DNA from: Silvimonas terrae
Lineage (GTDB): Bacteria; Pseudomonadota; Gammaproteobacteria; Burkholderiales; Chitinibacteraceae
Direction of reading: 5' to 3'
Assembly (NCBI RefSeq): GCF_014202765.1
Contig: NZ_JACHHN010000001.1
Coordinates: forward strand, 747,735 to 811,734
Length of the DNA: 64,000 bases
Positions 45,732 to 55,229 of the stretch are shown piece by piece; positions within the stretch are counted from its first letter, which is position 1, and each line of letters begins with the position of its first letter. The notes below the pieces were generated by a model. The model did not search any database. It was given only the letters and a program-made list of their open reading frames with translations, and was not told the DNA's origin. The translations under genes were made by a program, and so were the position numbers.

Positions 45732-46748
45732 ATGATTATCGTAATGAAGACGGGCGCGACGGAAGCGCAAATCCAGGGCGTGATTGCCGAGATTCACAAA
45801 GCCGGGCTGCGGGAGCATCTCTCGCGCGGGGCGGAGTTGACGCTGATTGGCGCCATTGGCGATGAAGACAAACTGGATGCGGCGCATCTGGAAATCCTGC
45901 CGGGCGTGGCACGCGTGAACCGCATTACCAAGCCCTACAAGATTGTCTCACGCGATACGCATCCGGCCGGATCGGTGATCCGTGTGCGCGGTATCCCCAT
46001 CGGTGGTGAACAGATTCAGGTGATTGGCGGCCCGTGCTCGGTCGAAACGCCGGAGCAGATGGCGCTGTCCGCCCAGGCGGTGGCTGCGGCCGGTTGTCGC
46101 ATGATGCGTGGTGGTGCCTTCAAACCGCGCACCAGCCCATACGCTTTCCAGGGGCTGGGTGTGCAGGGTCTGGAGTACCTGCAACAATCCGCCCGCCAGC
46201 ACAATCTGCCCATCGTCACCGAACTGATGGATGTGCGCATGCTCGACACCTTTATGGAATACGACGTCGATGTGATCCAGATCGGTGCGCGCAATATGCA
46301 GAATTTTGATTTGCTCAAGGAAGTAGGGCGCGTCAACAAGCCGGTCATTCTCAAACGCGGCTTATCGGCCACGGTGTCCGAGTGGTTGATGTCTGCCGAA
46401 TACATTGCGGCCGGGGGCAATCACAACATCATTTTCTGTGAACGCGGCATCCGGACCTTTGAAACGGCTTATCGCAACGTACTGGATGTCACCGCCATTC
46501 CGGTACTCAAGCGCGAAACCCACTTGCCGGTGATCGTCGACCCGAGTCATGCGGGCGGTAAAGCCTGGATGGTGCCCGCGCTGGCACAAGCCGCCGTTGC
46601 CGCAGGCGCGGATGGGCTGCTGATTGAAATGCATCCGAATCCCTGTGAAGCATGGTGCGATGCCGATCAGGCGCTGACGCCAGAAGAACTGAATGCGTTG
46701 ATGAAAACGCTGGGTGCAATTGCCACCGCAGTGGGGCGCAGTTTGTAA
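45732..46748 (+). CDS. aroF: 3-deoxy-7-phosphoheptulonate (DAHP) synthase, type I-beta
   Basis: The first enzyme of aromatic amino acid synthesis, condensing PEP and erythrose-4-phosphate. The 338-residue protein has an N-terminal ferredoxin-like regulatory domain (about 1-70, IIVMKTGATEAQIQGVI), then a TIM barrel with IGGPCSVE, MRGGAFKPRTSPYAFQGLG, IQIGARNMQNF, KRGLSATVSEWLM and VDPSHAGGK. This layout is that of the Bacillus/Thermotoga-type enzymes, not E. coli AroFGH. The frame is open from 45624; the ATG at 45732 is where the regulatory domain begins, with ACGGA upstream. Confidence 0.93.
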   Translation: MIIVMKTGATEAQIQGVIAEIHKAGLREHLSRGAELTLIGAIGDEDKLDAAHLEILPGVARVNRITKPYKIVSRDTHPAGSVIRVRGIPIGGEQIQVIGGPCSVETPEQMALSAQAVAAAGCRMMRGGAFKPRTSPYAFQGLGVQGLEYLQQSARQHNLPIVTELMDVRMLDTFMEYDVDVIQIGARNMQNFDLLKEVGRVNKPVILKRGLSATVSEWLMSAEYIAAGGNHNIIFCERGIRTFETAYRNVLDVTAIPVLKRETHLPVIVDPSHAGGKAWMVPALAQAAVAAGADGLLIEMHPNPCEAWCDADQALTPEELNALMKTLGAIATAVGRSL

Positions 46749-46946
46749 GGTGTGAGTGCCTGACCGGATGGGGCAGACCTGCTGGCTATGCCTGTGCGGG
46801 TAGATCGCCTTATGCCGAGCCGTCGGGCGCGCACAAATCCCGTCTTGAAATGGTTTCTCCGGGTAAAATTCCCGCCAATGTCATAAAACCTGTGGGTCCC
46901 GCCGTGGTCGCACAGGTTTATCGATAAGAAAAGCAGGAGCTACGTC

Positions 46947-47663
46947 ATGCGCATTCGCACTCTCTTTCAGGCCACTTTATTCGCCGGCATGGTTGCCGCC
47001 ACCGCCGTTGGCGCGCAGGCCCGGTCATTGCTGGACGGCGAATACCAGTTGCAAACCTGGCGCGTCGCGGGTCAGACGCAGACGGAACAAGCGAACAAAC
47101 CGGTGACGCTGAAGATTGATGGCAATCACATCAGTGGCTTTTCTGGCTGCAACCGCTTCATGGGCCAGATCCAGACCCTCAATGGGCTGAAAATCGGCCC
47201 GCTGGCTGGCACGCGCATGGCCTGCCTGGATGCCAATGTCGGCACCAAAGAAAGTGATGTGCTCAAGCTGCTGGATACCGCGCGTTACTACGAACTGGAT
47301 ACGGTTGGCCATTTGACCTTCACCACGCCCAATGAAGACCTGCTGGTGTTTGCCCGTACCGATGGCAAGCCGCAACCTGCGGCGGCAGCGCCCGCTGCTC
47401 CGGGGGGCGAGCGGGTGATCCAGATTGCGCCAGAAACAAAGACATGTTCGGCCGGCGCCGGGCAGATGCAATGCCTGCAAGTGCGTGATTCGGCCGATCA
47501 ACCGTGGACGCTGTTGTACGGCGGTATTGACGGGTTTGAATACCAGCCAGGTACCTTGTATACGCTACGCATCAAGGAAACACCGGTGGACAACCCGCCG
47601 GCAGACGGCTCCAGCATCAAGCGCAGTCTGGTACGCGTATTGACCACACTGGTAGAGCGTTAA
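46947..47663 (+). CDS. Secreted META-domain / DUF4377 protein
   Basis: A 238-residue exported protein with a signal peptide (about 1-26, LFAGMVAATAVGAQA). It has a META (HslJ-like) domain (about 28-140: LDGEYQLQTWRVAG, FSGCNRFMGQIQ, ACLDANVGTKESDVLKLL), a Pro/Ala linker, and a DUF4377 domain (about 152-235: ERVIQIAPETKTCSAGAGQM, YQPGTLYTLRI). Without a lipobox it is probably periplasmic. Related proteins are linked to stress or novobiocin resistance, but no molecular role is known. An AGGAG precedes the ATG. It ends 83 bases before tyrA. Confidence 0.85.
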   Translation: MRIRTLFQATLFAGMVAATAVGAQARSLLDGEYQLQTWRVAGQTQTEQANKPVTLKIDGNHISGFSGCNRFMGQIQTLNGLKIGPLAGTRMACLDANVGTKESDVLKLLDTARYYELDTVGHLTFTTPNEDLLVFARTDGKPQPAAAAPAAPGGERVIQIAPETKTCSAGAGQMQCLQVRDSADQPWTLLYGGIDGFEYQPGTLYTLRIKETPVDNPPADGSSIKRSLVRVLTTLVER

Positions 47664-47746
47664 GCGTGACAGGTCGCTGTTAAGGCGGCCTCCACTGAGC
47701 CAGAAACAAGGCCGGCAAGGCCGCAAACAGGGAACGGGAAATCTGC

Positions 47747-48619
47747 ATGAGTGGCGTGCGCAAGCTGGTATTACTGGGAACGGGTCTGATTGGTGGCTCG
47801 TTTGCCCTGGCGCTGAAACGGGCGCGGCTGGTGCAGCACGTGGTCGGAGTGGGGCGCAACGCCACCAACCTGGAGCGTGCGCTTGACCTGAACGTGATCG
47901 ACGAAGCCTCGCACGATGCGGCGGCGGCGGTGGCGGGGGCTGATCTGGTGCTCCTGGGGACGCCAGTCGGGCAGATGGGTGCGTTGATGCAGCAGATTGC
48001 CCCGGTCCTGGCTGCCGACTGTATCGTCACCGATGGTGGCTCGACCAAGCAGGATGTGTCAGCACTGTTTCGCCAGCATCTGCCGCGGCACCTCTCGCAT
48101 TGCGTACCGGGTCACCCGATTGCCGGCTCCGATCTATCTGGTGCTGCGGCCGCACAATACGGCCTGTTTGAAGGTCGCCGGGTGGTGTTGACCCCTTTTG
48201 CCGAGACTGCCCAAAATGCGCTGGAGCAGGTACAGACCTTATGGCAACAATGTGGCGCCCGGGTGTATACCATGACCCCTGAGCAACACGACGGCATATT
48301 TGCCGCTGTCAGCCATGTGCCGCACTTATTGGCGTTCGCCTATATGAACGCCGTGCTGGCCAAGGTTGACGCGCAACCCTGCCTTGATTTTGCCGCCACA
48401 GGTTTTCGGGACTTCACCCGCATTGCAGGTTCCCACCCGGAAATGTGGCGCGATATCGCTGTCGCCAATCGCGAAGCCATCCTTGCCGACCTCAAAGCCT
48501 GTGCCAGCCAGTTGCAACACGTCATTGCACTGGTCGAAGCGGGCAATACCGAAGGCATGGAAGACTACTTTGCGACCGCCAGCCGCGCACGTGTTGCCTG
48601 GGGTCAGCGTCATAAATAG
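47747..48619 (+). CDS. tyrA: Prephenate dehydrogenase
   Basis: TyrA oxidatively decarboxylates prephenate (or arogenate) to the tyrosine precursor. The 290-residue protein has the NAD site VLLGTGLIGGSFALAL at its start, LVLLGTPVGQM, VTDGGSTKQDV, the catalytic-site block HPIAGSDLSGAAAAQYGLF (His near 124), VSHVPHLLAFA and an all-helical dimerisation domain. No chorismate mutase or ACT domain is fused. In many relatives it is followed by aroA and cmk; here an aldo/keto reductase takes that position. Confidence 0.93.
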   Translation: MSGVRKLVLLGTGLIGGSFALALKRARLVQHVVGVGRNATNLERALDLNVIDEASHDAAAAVAGADLVLLGTPVGQMGALMQQIAPVLAADCIVTDGGSTKQDVSALFRQHLPRHLSHCVPGHPIAGSDLSGAAAAQYGLFEGRRVVLTPFAETAQNALEQVQTLWQQCGARVYTMTPEQHDGIFAAVSHVPHLLAFAYMNAVLAKVDAQPCLDFAATGFRDFTRIAGSHPEMWRDIAVANREAILADLKACASQLQHVIALVEAGNTEGMEDYFATASRARVAWGQRHK

Positions 48620-48673
48620 TCAGAATTGACGCCGTAATATGGATGGGCCGGGTGGGCTTACCGGCAGGAAGAA

Positions 48674-48696
48674 CGCCTGCGTTTGCAGGCGCTTTT
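48674..48696 (+). terminator. Hairpin terminator after tyrA
   Basis: CGCCTGC pairs with GCAGGCG around GTTT and is followed by CTTTTC. Confidence 0.6.
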
Positions 48697-48759
48697 CATT
48701 GGGGCTGCGGTGCGAAAAATCGCACATCAAAAAAGAACCACTAGAAACAGGACACTCAC

Positions 48760-49749
48760 ATGACTTACGTTGCAAATCCGGCGCGCTACGAGCGCATGCC
48801 GTATCGCCGCTGCGGTAAAAGCGGCCTGAAACTGCCCGCCGTGGCGCTGGGCCTGTGGCACAACTTTGGCGATAACAAGCCGTATGACAATTCGCGCAAG
48901 ATGGTGCTCGAATCGTTCGACGCCGGCATTACCCACTTTGACCTCGCCAACAACTACGGTCCGCCCCCGGGCTCCGCAGAGTCCACGTTCGGTCGCGTGC
49001 TGGCGACTGATCTGAAAGCGTATCGCGATGAACTGATCATCTCCACCAAGGCCGGCTGGCAAATGTGGGATGGCCCGTACGGTGATTTCGGCAGCCGCAA
49101 ATACCTGATGGCCAGCCTGGATCAAAGCCTGCAACGCATGGGCCTTGATTACGTGGATATCTTTTATTCGCACCGTCCGGATCCGGAAACCCCGATCGAA
49201 GAAACCATGAGCGCGCTGGATGCCATCGTGCGTCAGGGCAAGGCGCTGTATGTCGGTATCTCGTCGTACTCCGCCGAACAAACCCGTGAAGCGGCGCGTG
49301 TGCTGAAGGAACTGGGCACACCTTGCCTGATCCATCAGCCGTCGTACTCCATGTTTGACCGCTGGATTGAAGACGGCCTGACCGATGTCCTGAACGAAGA
49401 AGGCATTGGTTCGATTGCCTTCTGCCCGCTGGCGCAAGGTCTGCTGACCAGTCGCTACCTGAATGGTGTGCCGGCGGATTCGCGTGCGGCTGACAGTGGC
49501 AACCCGTTCCTGACCGTAGACAAGGTTGATTTGCGCCTGGCCCAGGTCAAGAAGCTCAACGAGATCGCTGTGGCACGTGGCCAGACTTTGGCGCAAATGT
49601 CGCTTGCCTGGGCTTTGCGTACCGTCACCACCGTCATCATTGGCGCCAGCCGTGTTGAACAAATCCATGAAAACCTGGGTGCGATCGACAATCTGGCTTT
49701 CAGTGCTGACGAACTCGCCCGTATCGAAAGCATCCTGGCAGGTCAGTAA
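48760..49749 (+). CDS. gpr: Aldo/keto reductase, YghZ (L-glyceraldehyde-3-phosphate reductase) type
   Basis: A 329-residue NADPH-dependent aldo/keto reductase. It follows E. coli YghZ block by block: YRRCGKSGLKLPAVALGLWH, FDLANNYGPPPGSAE (catalytic Tyr), IISTKAGWQMW (Lys), YVDIFYSHRPD (His), YVGISSYSAEQTR and VIIGASRVEQI. YghZ detoxifies methylglyoxal and reduces L-glyceraldehyde-3-phosphate; the exact substrate here is inferred. An AGGA precedes the ATG. Its stop shares one base with the start of cmk, so the two are probably coupled. Confidence 0.9.
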   Translation: MTYVANPARYERMPYRRCGKSGLKLPAVALGLWHNFGDNKPYDNSRKMVLESFDAGITHFDLANNYGPPPGSAESTFGRVLATDLKAYRDELIISTKAGWQMWDGPYGDFGSRKYLMASLDQSLQRMGLDYVDIFYSHRPDPETPIEETMSALDAIVRQGKALYVGISSYSAEQTREAARVLKELGTPCLIHQPSYSMFDRWIEDGLTDVLNEEGIGSIAFCPLAQGLLTSRYLNGVPADSRAADSGNPFLTVDKVDLRLAQVKKLNEIAVARGQTLAQMSLAWALRTVTTVIIGASRVEQIHENLGAIDNLAFSADELARIESILAGQ

Positions 49750-50420
49750 TGCAAAGTCTGCTCGTACCTGTCATTGCCGTGGACGGTCCGTCCGCATCGG
49801 GTAAAGGCACTGTCGCACAACGTGTTGCGGCAGCGCTGGGGTTTCATTATCTGGATTCGGGCGCGCTGTACCGGCTGGCGGCATTGGCCGCCGCCCGCGC
49901 CGGCGTATCGTGGGATGACGAAAACGCCGTTGCCACCGTGGCGCAAACGCTGGATGTGAAATTTGAAGGTGAACACATCCTGCTGTCCGGTAGCGACGTC
50001 AGCACCGCCATCCGCACCGAGTCCATCGGTGTGGGGGCCTCCAAAGTGGCGGCATTTGCCCAGGTACGGGCAGCATTGCTGGAACGCCAGCGCGCTTTTG
50101 CGCACGTACCGGGGCTGGTTGCAGATGGTCGGGACATGGGCTCGGTGGTGTTTCCGCAAGCGCCGTTGAAGGTGTTTCTGACCGCCAGCGCCGCCGTGCG
50201 TGCCGAGCGCCGCTACAAGCAGTTGCTGGGGCGGGGCGAGGCGGCAGACCTGGGTGCGATCACTGCCGACCTTGAAGCGCGCGATGCGCGTGACCGGGCG
50301 CGCAGCGTGGCGCCACTCAAGCAATTGCCAGATGCCCATCTGCTGGATACTTCCGCCATGGATGTAGACGCCGCAGTGAAGCAGATTCTGGACTGGTGGT
50401 ACGTGGCGAATCGTCGCTAA
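49749..50420 (+). CDS. cmk: Cytidylate kinase
   Basis: Phosphorylates CMP and dCMP. The 223-residue P-loop kinase shows IAVDGPSASGKGTVAQRVA (about 9-27), YLDSGALYRLAAL, IRTESIGVGASKVA, GLVADGRDMGSVVFP and KVFLTASAAVRAERR. It overlaps the preceding reductase stop by one base (TAATG) and precedes rpsA, the usual cmk-rpsA order. Confidence 0.95.
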   Translation: MQSLLVPVIAVDGPSASGKGTVAQRVAAALGFHYLDSGALYRLAALAAARAGVSWDDENAVATVAQTLDVKFEGEHILLSGSDVSTAIRTESIGVGASKVAAFAQVRAALLERQRAFAHVPGLVADGRDMGSVVFPQAPLKVFLTASAAVRAERRYKQLLGRGEAADLGAITADLEARDARDRARSVAPLKQLPDAHLLDTSAMDVDAAVKQILDWWYVANRR

Positions 50421-50614
50421 ATGCTTGATCAGGTTGGTAGAATCCTGTAGCATCGCAAGTTCAGCGTGGTGGATGACCTGTTTTTGTCATTTGCTGCGCC
50501 TCTTTCGCATTTGCGGAAAACTGGTGGTCTGACGCGCGCAAAGCACGTCGGGCCTCTGTTAAACGAACCCCCCTTTGGGCGTCAAGCCTGAAGATGCTGG
50601 AACCTTTCATTCAC

Positions 50615-52324
50615 ATGACCACTGCAACCTTTAACGACTCCATGGAAAGCTTTGCCGCGCTTTTCGAAGAAAGCCTCACGCGTCAGGAAATGCGCGCTGG
50701 TGAAGTAATTACCGCTGAAGTCGTCGGTATTGATAATAACTTCGTGACCGTGAATGCCGGTCTGAAGTCGGAATCCCTGATTCCGCTGGAAGAATTCAAG
50801 AACGATAACGGCGAAGTCGAAGTCAAAGTTGGTGACTTTGTTCCCGTCGCGATCGACAGCCTGGAAAACGGCTACGGTGAAACCAAGCTCTCCCGCGAAA
50901 AGGCCAAGCGCCTGGCCGCCTGGATCGAGCTGGAAGACACTCTGGAAAAGGGTCTCGTCATGACTGGCGTGATCTCTGGCAAGGTCAAGGGCGGTCTGAC
51001 CGTGATGGTCAATGGCCTGCGCGCCTTCCTGCCGGGTTCGCTCGTCGACATCCGTCCGGTCAAGGACACCACCCCGTTCGAAGGCAAGCAAATCGAATTC
51101 AAGGTGATCAAGCTCGATCGCAAGCGCAACAACGTTGTTGTTTCGCGTCGCGCCGTGCTGGAAGAGTCCTTGGGCGAAGAGCGTCAGAAGCTGCTGGAAA
51201 CCCTGCGCGAAGGTGCAGTGGTCAAGGGTATCGTCAAGAACATCACCGACTACGGTGCGTTCGTTGACCTGGGCGGCATCGACGGCCTGCTGCACATCAC
51301 CGACCTGGCATGGCGTCGTGTGAAGCACCCATCCGAAGTGCTGGCAGTTGGCGATGAAGTTGAAGCCAAGGTACTGAAGTTCGATCAAGAGAAGAACCGC
51401 GTGTCCCTGGGTCTGAAGCAACTGGGCGAAGATCCGTGGGTGGGCCTGTCCCGTCGTTACCCGCAAGGCACCCGTCTGTTCGGCAAGGTCACCAACCTGA
51501 CCGACTACGGCGCATTTGTGGAAATCGAACAAGGCATCGAAGGCCTGGTTCACGTGTCCGAAATGGACTGGACCAACAAGAACGTTCATCCGTCCAAGGT
51601 TGTTGCTCTGGGCGACGAAGTCGAAGTGATGATCCTCGATATCGACGAAGAAAAGCGTCGTATCAGCCTGGGCATGAAGCAGTGCATGGCCAATCCGTGG
51701 GATGAATTCGCTGAAAACTACAAGAAGGGTGACAAGCTCAAGGGCGCGATCAAGTCGATTACCGACTTCGGCGTGTTCGTGGGTCTGCCGGGCGGCATCG
51801 ACGGCCTGGTTCACCTGTCCGACCTCTCCTGGAATGTGACTGGCGAAGAAGCCGTTCGCAACTTCAAGAAGGGTGACGAAGTTGAAGCCGTGGTTCTGTC
51901 CATCGACGTGGACAAGGAACGCATCTCCCTGGGCATCAAGCAATTGGAAGGTGATCCGTTCAACAACTACGTGGGTTCCAGCGACAAGGGCGCCATCGTC
52001 AAGGGTACTGTGAAGTCCCTGGATGCCAAGGGTGCCGTGATCGGTCTGACCGAAGAAGTTGAAGGCTACCTGCGTGCAACGGAAGTTTCCCGTGATCGCG
52101 TGGAAGACATCCGTACCGTGCTGAAGGAAGGCGACGAAGTCGAAGCCATGATCATCAACGTTGATCGCAAGAACCGTTCGATCAACCTGTCGATCAAAGC
52201 CAAGGACATGGGCGACGAGAAGGACGCAATGAGCCGTCTGTCCACCACTGCTGACGCTGGCAATGCCGGCACCACCAGCCTGGGCGCACTGCTGAAGGCC
52301 AAGCTGTCCGGTTCCAACGAATAA
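50615..52324 (+). CDS. rpsA: 30S ribosomal protein S1
   Basis: S1 unfolds and feeds structured mRNAs to the 30S subunit. The 569-residue protein carries six S1 (OB-fold) repeats of about 70-85 residues, with the typical [41 protein letters not shown] and [21 protein letters not shown] blocks. Homologues begin MTTA, so I use the ATG at 50615 rather than the frame opening at 50594. There is no strong Shine-Dalgarno sequence, which is common for rpsA, where S1 regulates its own translation. Confidence 0.96.
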   Translation: MTTATFNDSMESFAALFEESLTRQEMRAGEVITAEVVGIDNNFVTVNAGLKSESLIPLEEFKNDNGEVEVKVGDFVPVAIDSLENGYGETKLSREKAKRLAAWIELEDTLEKGLVMTGVISGKVKGGLTVMVNGLRAFLPGSLVDIRPVKDTTPFEGKQIEFKVIKLDRKRNNVVVSRRAVLEESLGEERQKLLETLREGAVVKGIVKNITDYGAFVDLGGIDGLLHITDLAWRRVKHPSEVLAVGDEVEAKVLKFDQEKNRVSLGLKQLGEDPWVGLSRRYPQGTRLFGKVTNLTDYGAFVEIEQGIEGLVHVSEMDWTNKNVHPSKVVALGDEVEVMILDIDEEKRRISLGMKQCMANPWDEFAENYKKGDKLKGAIKSITDFGVFVGLPGGIDGLVHLSDLSWNVTGEEAVRNFKKGDEVEAVVLSIDVDKERISLGIKQLEGDPFNNYVGSSDKGAIVKGTVKSLDAKGAVIGLTEEVEGYLRATEVSRDRVEDIRTVLKEGDEVEAMIINVDRKNRSINLSIKAKDMGDEKDAMSRLSTTADAGNAGTTSLGALLKAKLSGSNE

Positions 52325-52337
52325 GGAACACGGCAGC

Positions 52338-52622
52338 ATGACGAAGTCCGAACTCATCTCGAAGCTCACCATGCGCTATCCGCAACTGGTGACGAAAGAT
52401 GCTGAGTTGGCCGTCAAAACCATTCTCGATGCAATGGGCAAGAGCCTCGCTCAAGGCCAGCGCATCGAGATCCGTGGTTTTGGTAGCTTTGACCTCAATT
52501 ACCGCCCGCCGCGGGTGGGGCGCAATCCGAAATCCGGCACGCGTGTCGAGGTTCCGGAAAAGTTCGTGCCCCATTTCAAGGCCGGTAAGGAATTGCGCGA
52601 GCGCGTTGACGAGCTCCTGTAA
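52338..52622 (+). CDS. ihfB: Integration host factor subunit beta
   Basis: A 94-residue DNA-bending protein of the HU/IHF family: [32 protein letters not shown] (the beta arm with the intercalating Pro) and [14 protein letters not shown]. The segment matches IhfB rather than HU. AGGA precedes the ATG, 13 bases after rpsA, the standard rpsA-ihfB pair. A strong terminator follows. Confidence 0.96.
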   Translation: MTKSELISKLTMRYPQLVTKDAELAVKTILDAMGKSLAQGQRIEIRGFGSFDLNYRPPRVGRNPKSGTRVEVPEKFVPHFKAGKELRERVDELL

Positions 52623-52646
52623 TTTCCAGGCACAGGCCTGCACCAG

Positions 52647-52677
52647 AAAACGGCCCCTTCGGGGGCCGTTTTTTTTT
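52647..52677 (+). terminator. Rho-independent terminator after ihfB
   Basis: AAACGGCCCC pairs with GGGGCCGTTT around a short loop and runs into eight or more T residues. Confidence 0.9.
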
Positions 52678-52893
52678 ATGCCCGAGGCACTGGAAAACCG
52701 GATCTGTAGCCTTGATTTGTCTGACTACAATGCGGGCGAAGCGGCGCAGGTCTGCGCGCCGGGCGTGCATCAATGTAGTGGCGGCTCCGCTGTTACTTGC
52801 CTGAAACAAAAGCGAGGAAATTCCTGACATGGCCCCAATGCCCGAATCAGCTACAATACCGCCATAAATACTCGAGACAGCGTGGAATAGAAG

Positions 52894-53202
52894 ATGCGAT
52901 ATGTATATGGGCTCATCAAGCTGATCGTGTTTGTGGTCTTGCTGGCTTTTGCCATGAGCAACGGGGATTCGACCTCACTGCGCTTCTTTGCCGGCTACGA
53001 ATGGACTGCGCCGCTGTCCATGATCCTGCTGGTCTTCTTTGTGGCTGGTGTGGCGTTGGGCTTGCTGGCGTCGTTGACCCGCGTGGTACGCATGCGGCGT
53101 GAGCTTGTTGGCTTGCGCAAGGAACTGCGCGCGCGCAGCAATCTGGCGCCGGTGGCAACGGCTGAGGCAGTGGCCGTAGAACCGCCACGCGACGTGCTTT
53201 AA
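52894..53202 (+). CDS. lapA: Lipopolysaccharide assembly protein LapA domain protein
   Basis: A 102-residue inner-membrane protein with two membrane helices (about 5-22 and 38-60) and a basic coiled-coil tail (RVVRMRRELVGLRKELRAR), the DUF1049/LapA layout. LapA cooperates with LapB in controlling LpxC turnover and LPS assembly. Located 62 bases before lapB, as usual. The gap upstream (52678-52893) shows no gene; a TACAAT near 52853 could be a -10 element without a clear -35. Confidence 0.9.
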   Translation: MRYVYGLIKLIVFVVLLAFAMSNGDSTSLRFFAGYEWTAPLSMILLVFFVAGVALGLLASLTRVVRMRRELVGLRKELRARSNLAPVATAEAVAVEPPRDVL

Positions 53203-53264
53203 GTCATACAGCAACAATTCAAGAATAATGATAATGCCGGCTCGTACTGGCCAGGTTAAGTCCA

Positions 53265-54440
53265 ATGGTTGATTCACAATACTGGTGGTTGATTGCGTTC
53301 CCGGCCTTTTTTGGCCTTGGCTGGCTGGCCGCGCGGATTGACATCAAGCATGTTCTGTCAGAAACGCGCTCTTTGCCCGCAGCCTATTTCAAGGGGCTGA
53401 ATTACTTGCTCAACGGCGAGACCAATCGCGCGGTGGATGTATACGTTGAAGTGGCCCGCCACCATGTGGAAACCGTGGAATTGCAATTCACACTGGGTCA
53501 CTTGTTTCGCCGCCGGGGTGAGCTGGAACGTGCTATCCGCATGCACCAGAAGCTGCTGGCCCGTCCTGAGTTGAACGACGCCCAGCGACAACAAGCGCAG
53601 TTTGAGCTGGCACAGGATTTTATGGCGGCCGGCTTGTATGACCGGGCCGAGGCCATTCTGACTGAGCTGCAGCACACCGACTACGCTCGCCAGGCGCGCA
53701 CCGAGCTGCTGGGTGTTTACCAGCAGGAAAAGGCATGGCGTAAAGCGATCGAGATTGCCCAGCAACTGCGTGATGACAGTCATAGCTATCAGCATGAGAT
53801 TGCGCAATTTCACTGTGAACTGGCCGAGCAGGCCATAGCGCGCTCACAGCCCGATGAAGCGCGTGCCGAACTGGAAGCTGCACTGGTTGCCAACCGGCAA
53901 TGCGCCCGCGCCCGTGCCTTGCAGGGTGAGCTGGCTATTCAGGCGGGTAATCCGGCTACCGCCATCGAGTTCTGGCTGGCGATTGAATCGCAAGATCCGG
54001 ATTACCTGGCGCTGGTAGCCCGGCCCTTGCTGGCGGCCTACGATGCTACCGATCGCGCTGATGAGGGTACGTTGTTGTTGACCCGGTTGCTAAGTCAATA
54101 TCCTGATCTGGACGTGCTGGAGCTCCTCTACGAGCGCATCATGTCCAAAAGCGGCATGGATGCGGCCTACGCATTTATCCGGGACCGGTTGCGCAATCAC
54201 CCGACGATGCCAGGCTTGCGGCGTGTGCTGGAAACCCATTTGCTGATCGCACCGGACAACGAGAAAGCGGATCTGGAAATCATCGTCAAATTGCTCAACG
54301 AGGCTACCCGTGAGCAGTCGATGTATTACTGCAGCCATTGCGGTTTCAAGGCTCGCCAGTATTTCTGGCATTGCCCGGCGTGTACCAGCTGGGAATCTTT
54401 TGCCCCGGTACGCGGCAAGCGCAGCCGCAACGCGCAATAA
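53265..54440 (+). CDS. lapB: Lipopolysaccharide assembly protein LapB
   Basis: LapB directs LpxC to FtsH and coordinates LPS synthesis with transport. The 391-residue protein has an N-terminal membrane anchor (about 7-22), a long TPR array (about 45-335, for example GLNYLLNGETNRAVDVYVE and FRRRGELERAIRMHQKLL), and a C-terminal rubredoxin-type Cys4 metal site (CSHC and CPAC, about 356-373). All hallmark parts are present and the length matches E. coli LapB (389). Confidence 0.95.
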   Translation: MVDSQYWWLIAFPAFFGLGWLAARIDIKHVLSETRSLPAAYFKGLNYLLNGETNRAVDVYVEVARHHVETVELQFTLGHLFRRRGELERAIRMHQKLLARPELNDAQRQQAQFELAQDFMAAGLYDRAEAILTELQHTDYARQARTELLGVYQQEKAWRKAIEIAQQLRDDSHSYQHEIAQFHCELAEQAIARSQPDEARAELEAALVANRQCARARALQGELAIQAGNPATAIEFWLAIESQDPDYLALVARPLLAAYDATDRADEGTLLLTRLLSQYPDLDVLELLYERIMSKSGMDAAYAFIRDRLRNHPTMPGLRRVLETHLLIAPDNEKADLEIIVKLLNEATREQSMYYCSHCGFKARQYFWHCPACTSWESFAPVRGKRSRNAQ

Positions 54441-54527
54441 CTGCGTGAACGGGCGGGTCTGCTGCCTGCCCGCATGCAAAGCTCAATCATTTGTCATTAG
54501 AAACGCCAATCTCAAAGACAGGAAGCC

Positions 54528-55226
54528 ATGTCTCAAGACCCAAGAATCGTAGTTGCGCTGGATTACGCTGATGCAGCCTCCGCGTTTGCATTTGCTGATC
54601 GCGTGACCCCTGAGCAGTGCCGCCTGAAAGTGGGCAAAGAACTTTTCACCAGCGCCGGACCCGCCGTGGTGGAAGGGCTGGTCAAGCGTGGTTTTGATGT
54701 GTTCCTGGATCTGAAGTTTCACGACATTCCCAATACGGTCGCCCAGGCCTGCAAGGTAGCGGCGCAGATGGGCGTCTGGATGGTCAATGTGCACGCTTCT
54801 GGCGGGCGCAAAATGATGGAAACCACGCGTGAGGCGCTGGAGGCGTTGCCGCAGCGCCCGCTACTGATTGCCGTGACCGTGCTGACCAGCATGGACGCCG
54901 CTCAGCTGGCTGAAATCGGCCTGCCGGAACCGCAAGTGCAAGTAGAGCGTCTGGCGCGCCTGACGCGTGATAGTGGCCTGGATGGGGTGGTTTGTTCCGC
55001 TCAGGAGGCCGCCATGCTCAAGCGGGTTTGCGGCGCGCAATTCAAATTGGTTACTCCGGGCATTCGCCCGGCAGATGCCGCGGCGGATGACCAAAGCCGC
55101 GTTATGACACCGGTTGCGGCCATTGCCGCTGGTGCGGACTATCTCGTTATGGGGCGGCCGATTACGCAAAGCAAAGATCCGTTTGCGACGCTGCAACAAT
55201 TCAATCAACAAATCAAGGAAGCCTGA
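54528..55226 (+). CDS. pyrF: Orotidine-5'-phosphate decarboxylase
   Basis: The last step of UMP synthesis. The 232-residue TIM barrel starts [10 protein letters not shown] and carries the catalytic block [13 protein letters not shown] (Asp-Lys-Asp, about 57-69), the phosphate-site VTPGIRP and [14 protein letters not shown]. It follows lapB and precedes ugd by three bases, so pyrF and ugd are likely co-transcribed. Confidence 0.96.
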   Translation: MSQDPRIVVALDYADAASAFAFADRVTPEQCRLKVGKELFTSAGPAVVEGLVKRGFDVFLDLKFHDIPNTVAQACKVAAQMGVWMVNVHASGGRKMMETTREALEALPQRPLLIAVTVLTSMDAAQLAEIGLPEPQVQVERLARLTRDSGLDGVVCSAQEAAMLKRVCGAQFKLVTPGIRPADAAADDQSRVMTPVAAIAAGADYLVMGRPITQSKDPFATLQQFNQQIKEA

Positions 55227-55229
55227 TTC

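Noticed and set aside
50582-52372. Minus-strand ORF of 596 codons
   Set aside because: Antisense to rpsA. The long open frame follows from the strong codon bias of the ribosomal gene.
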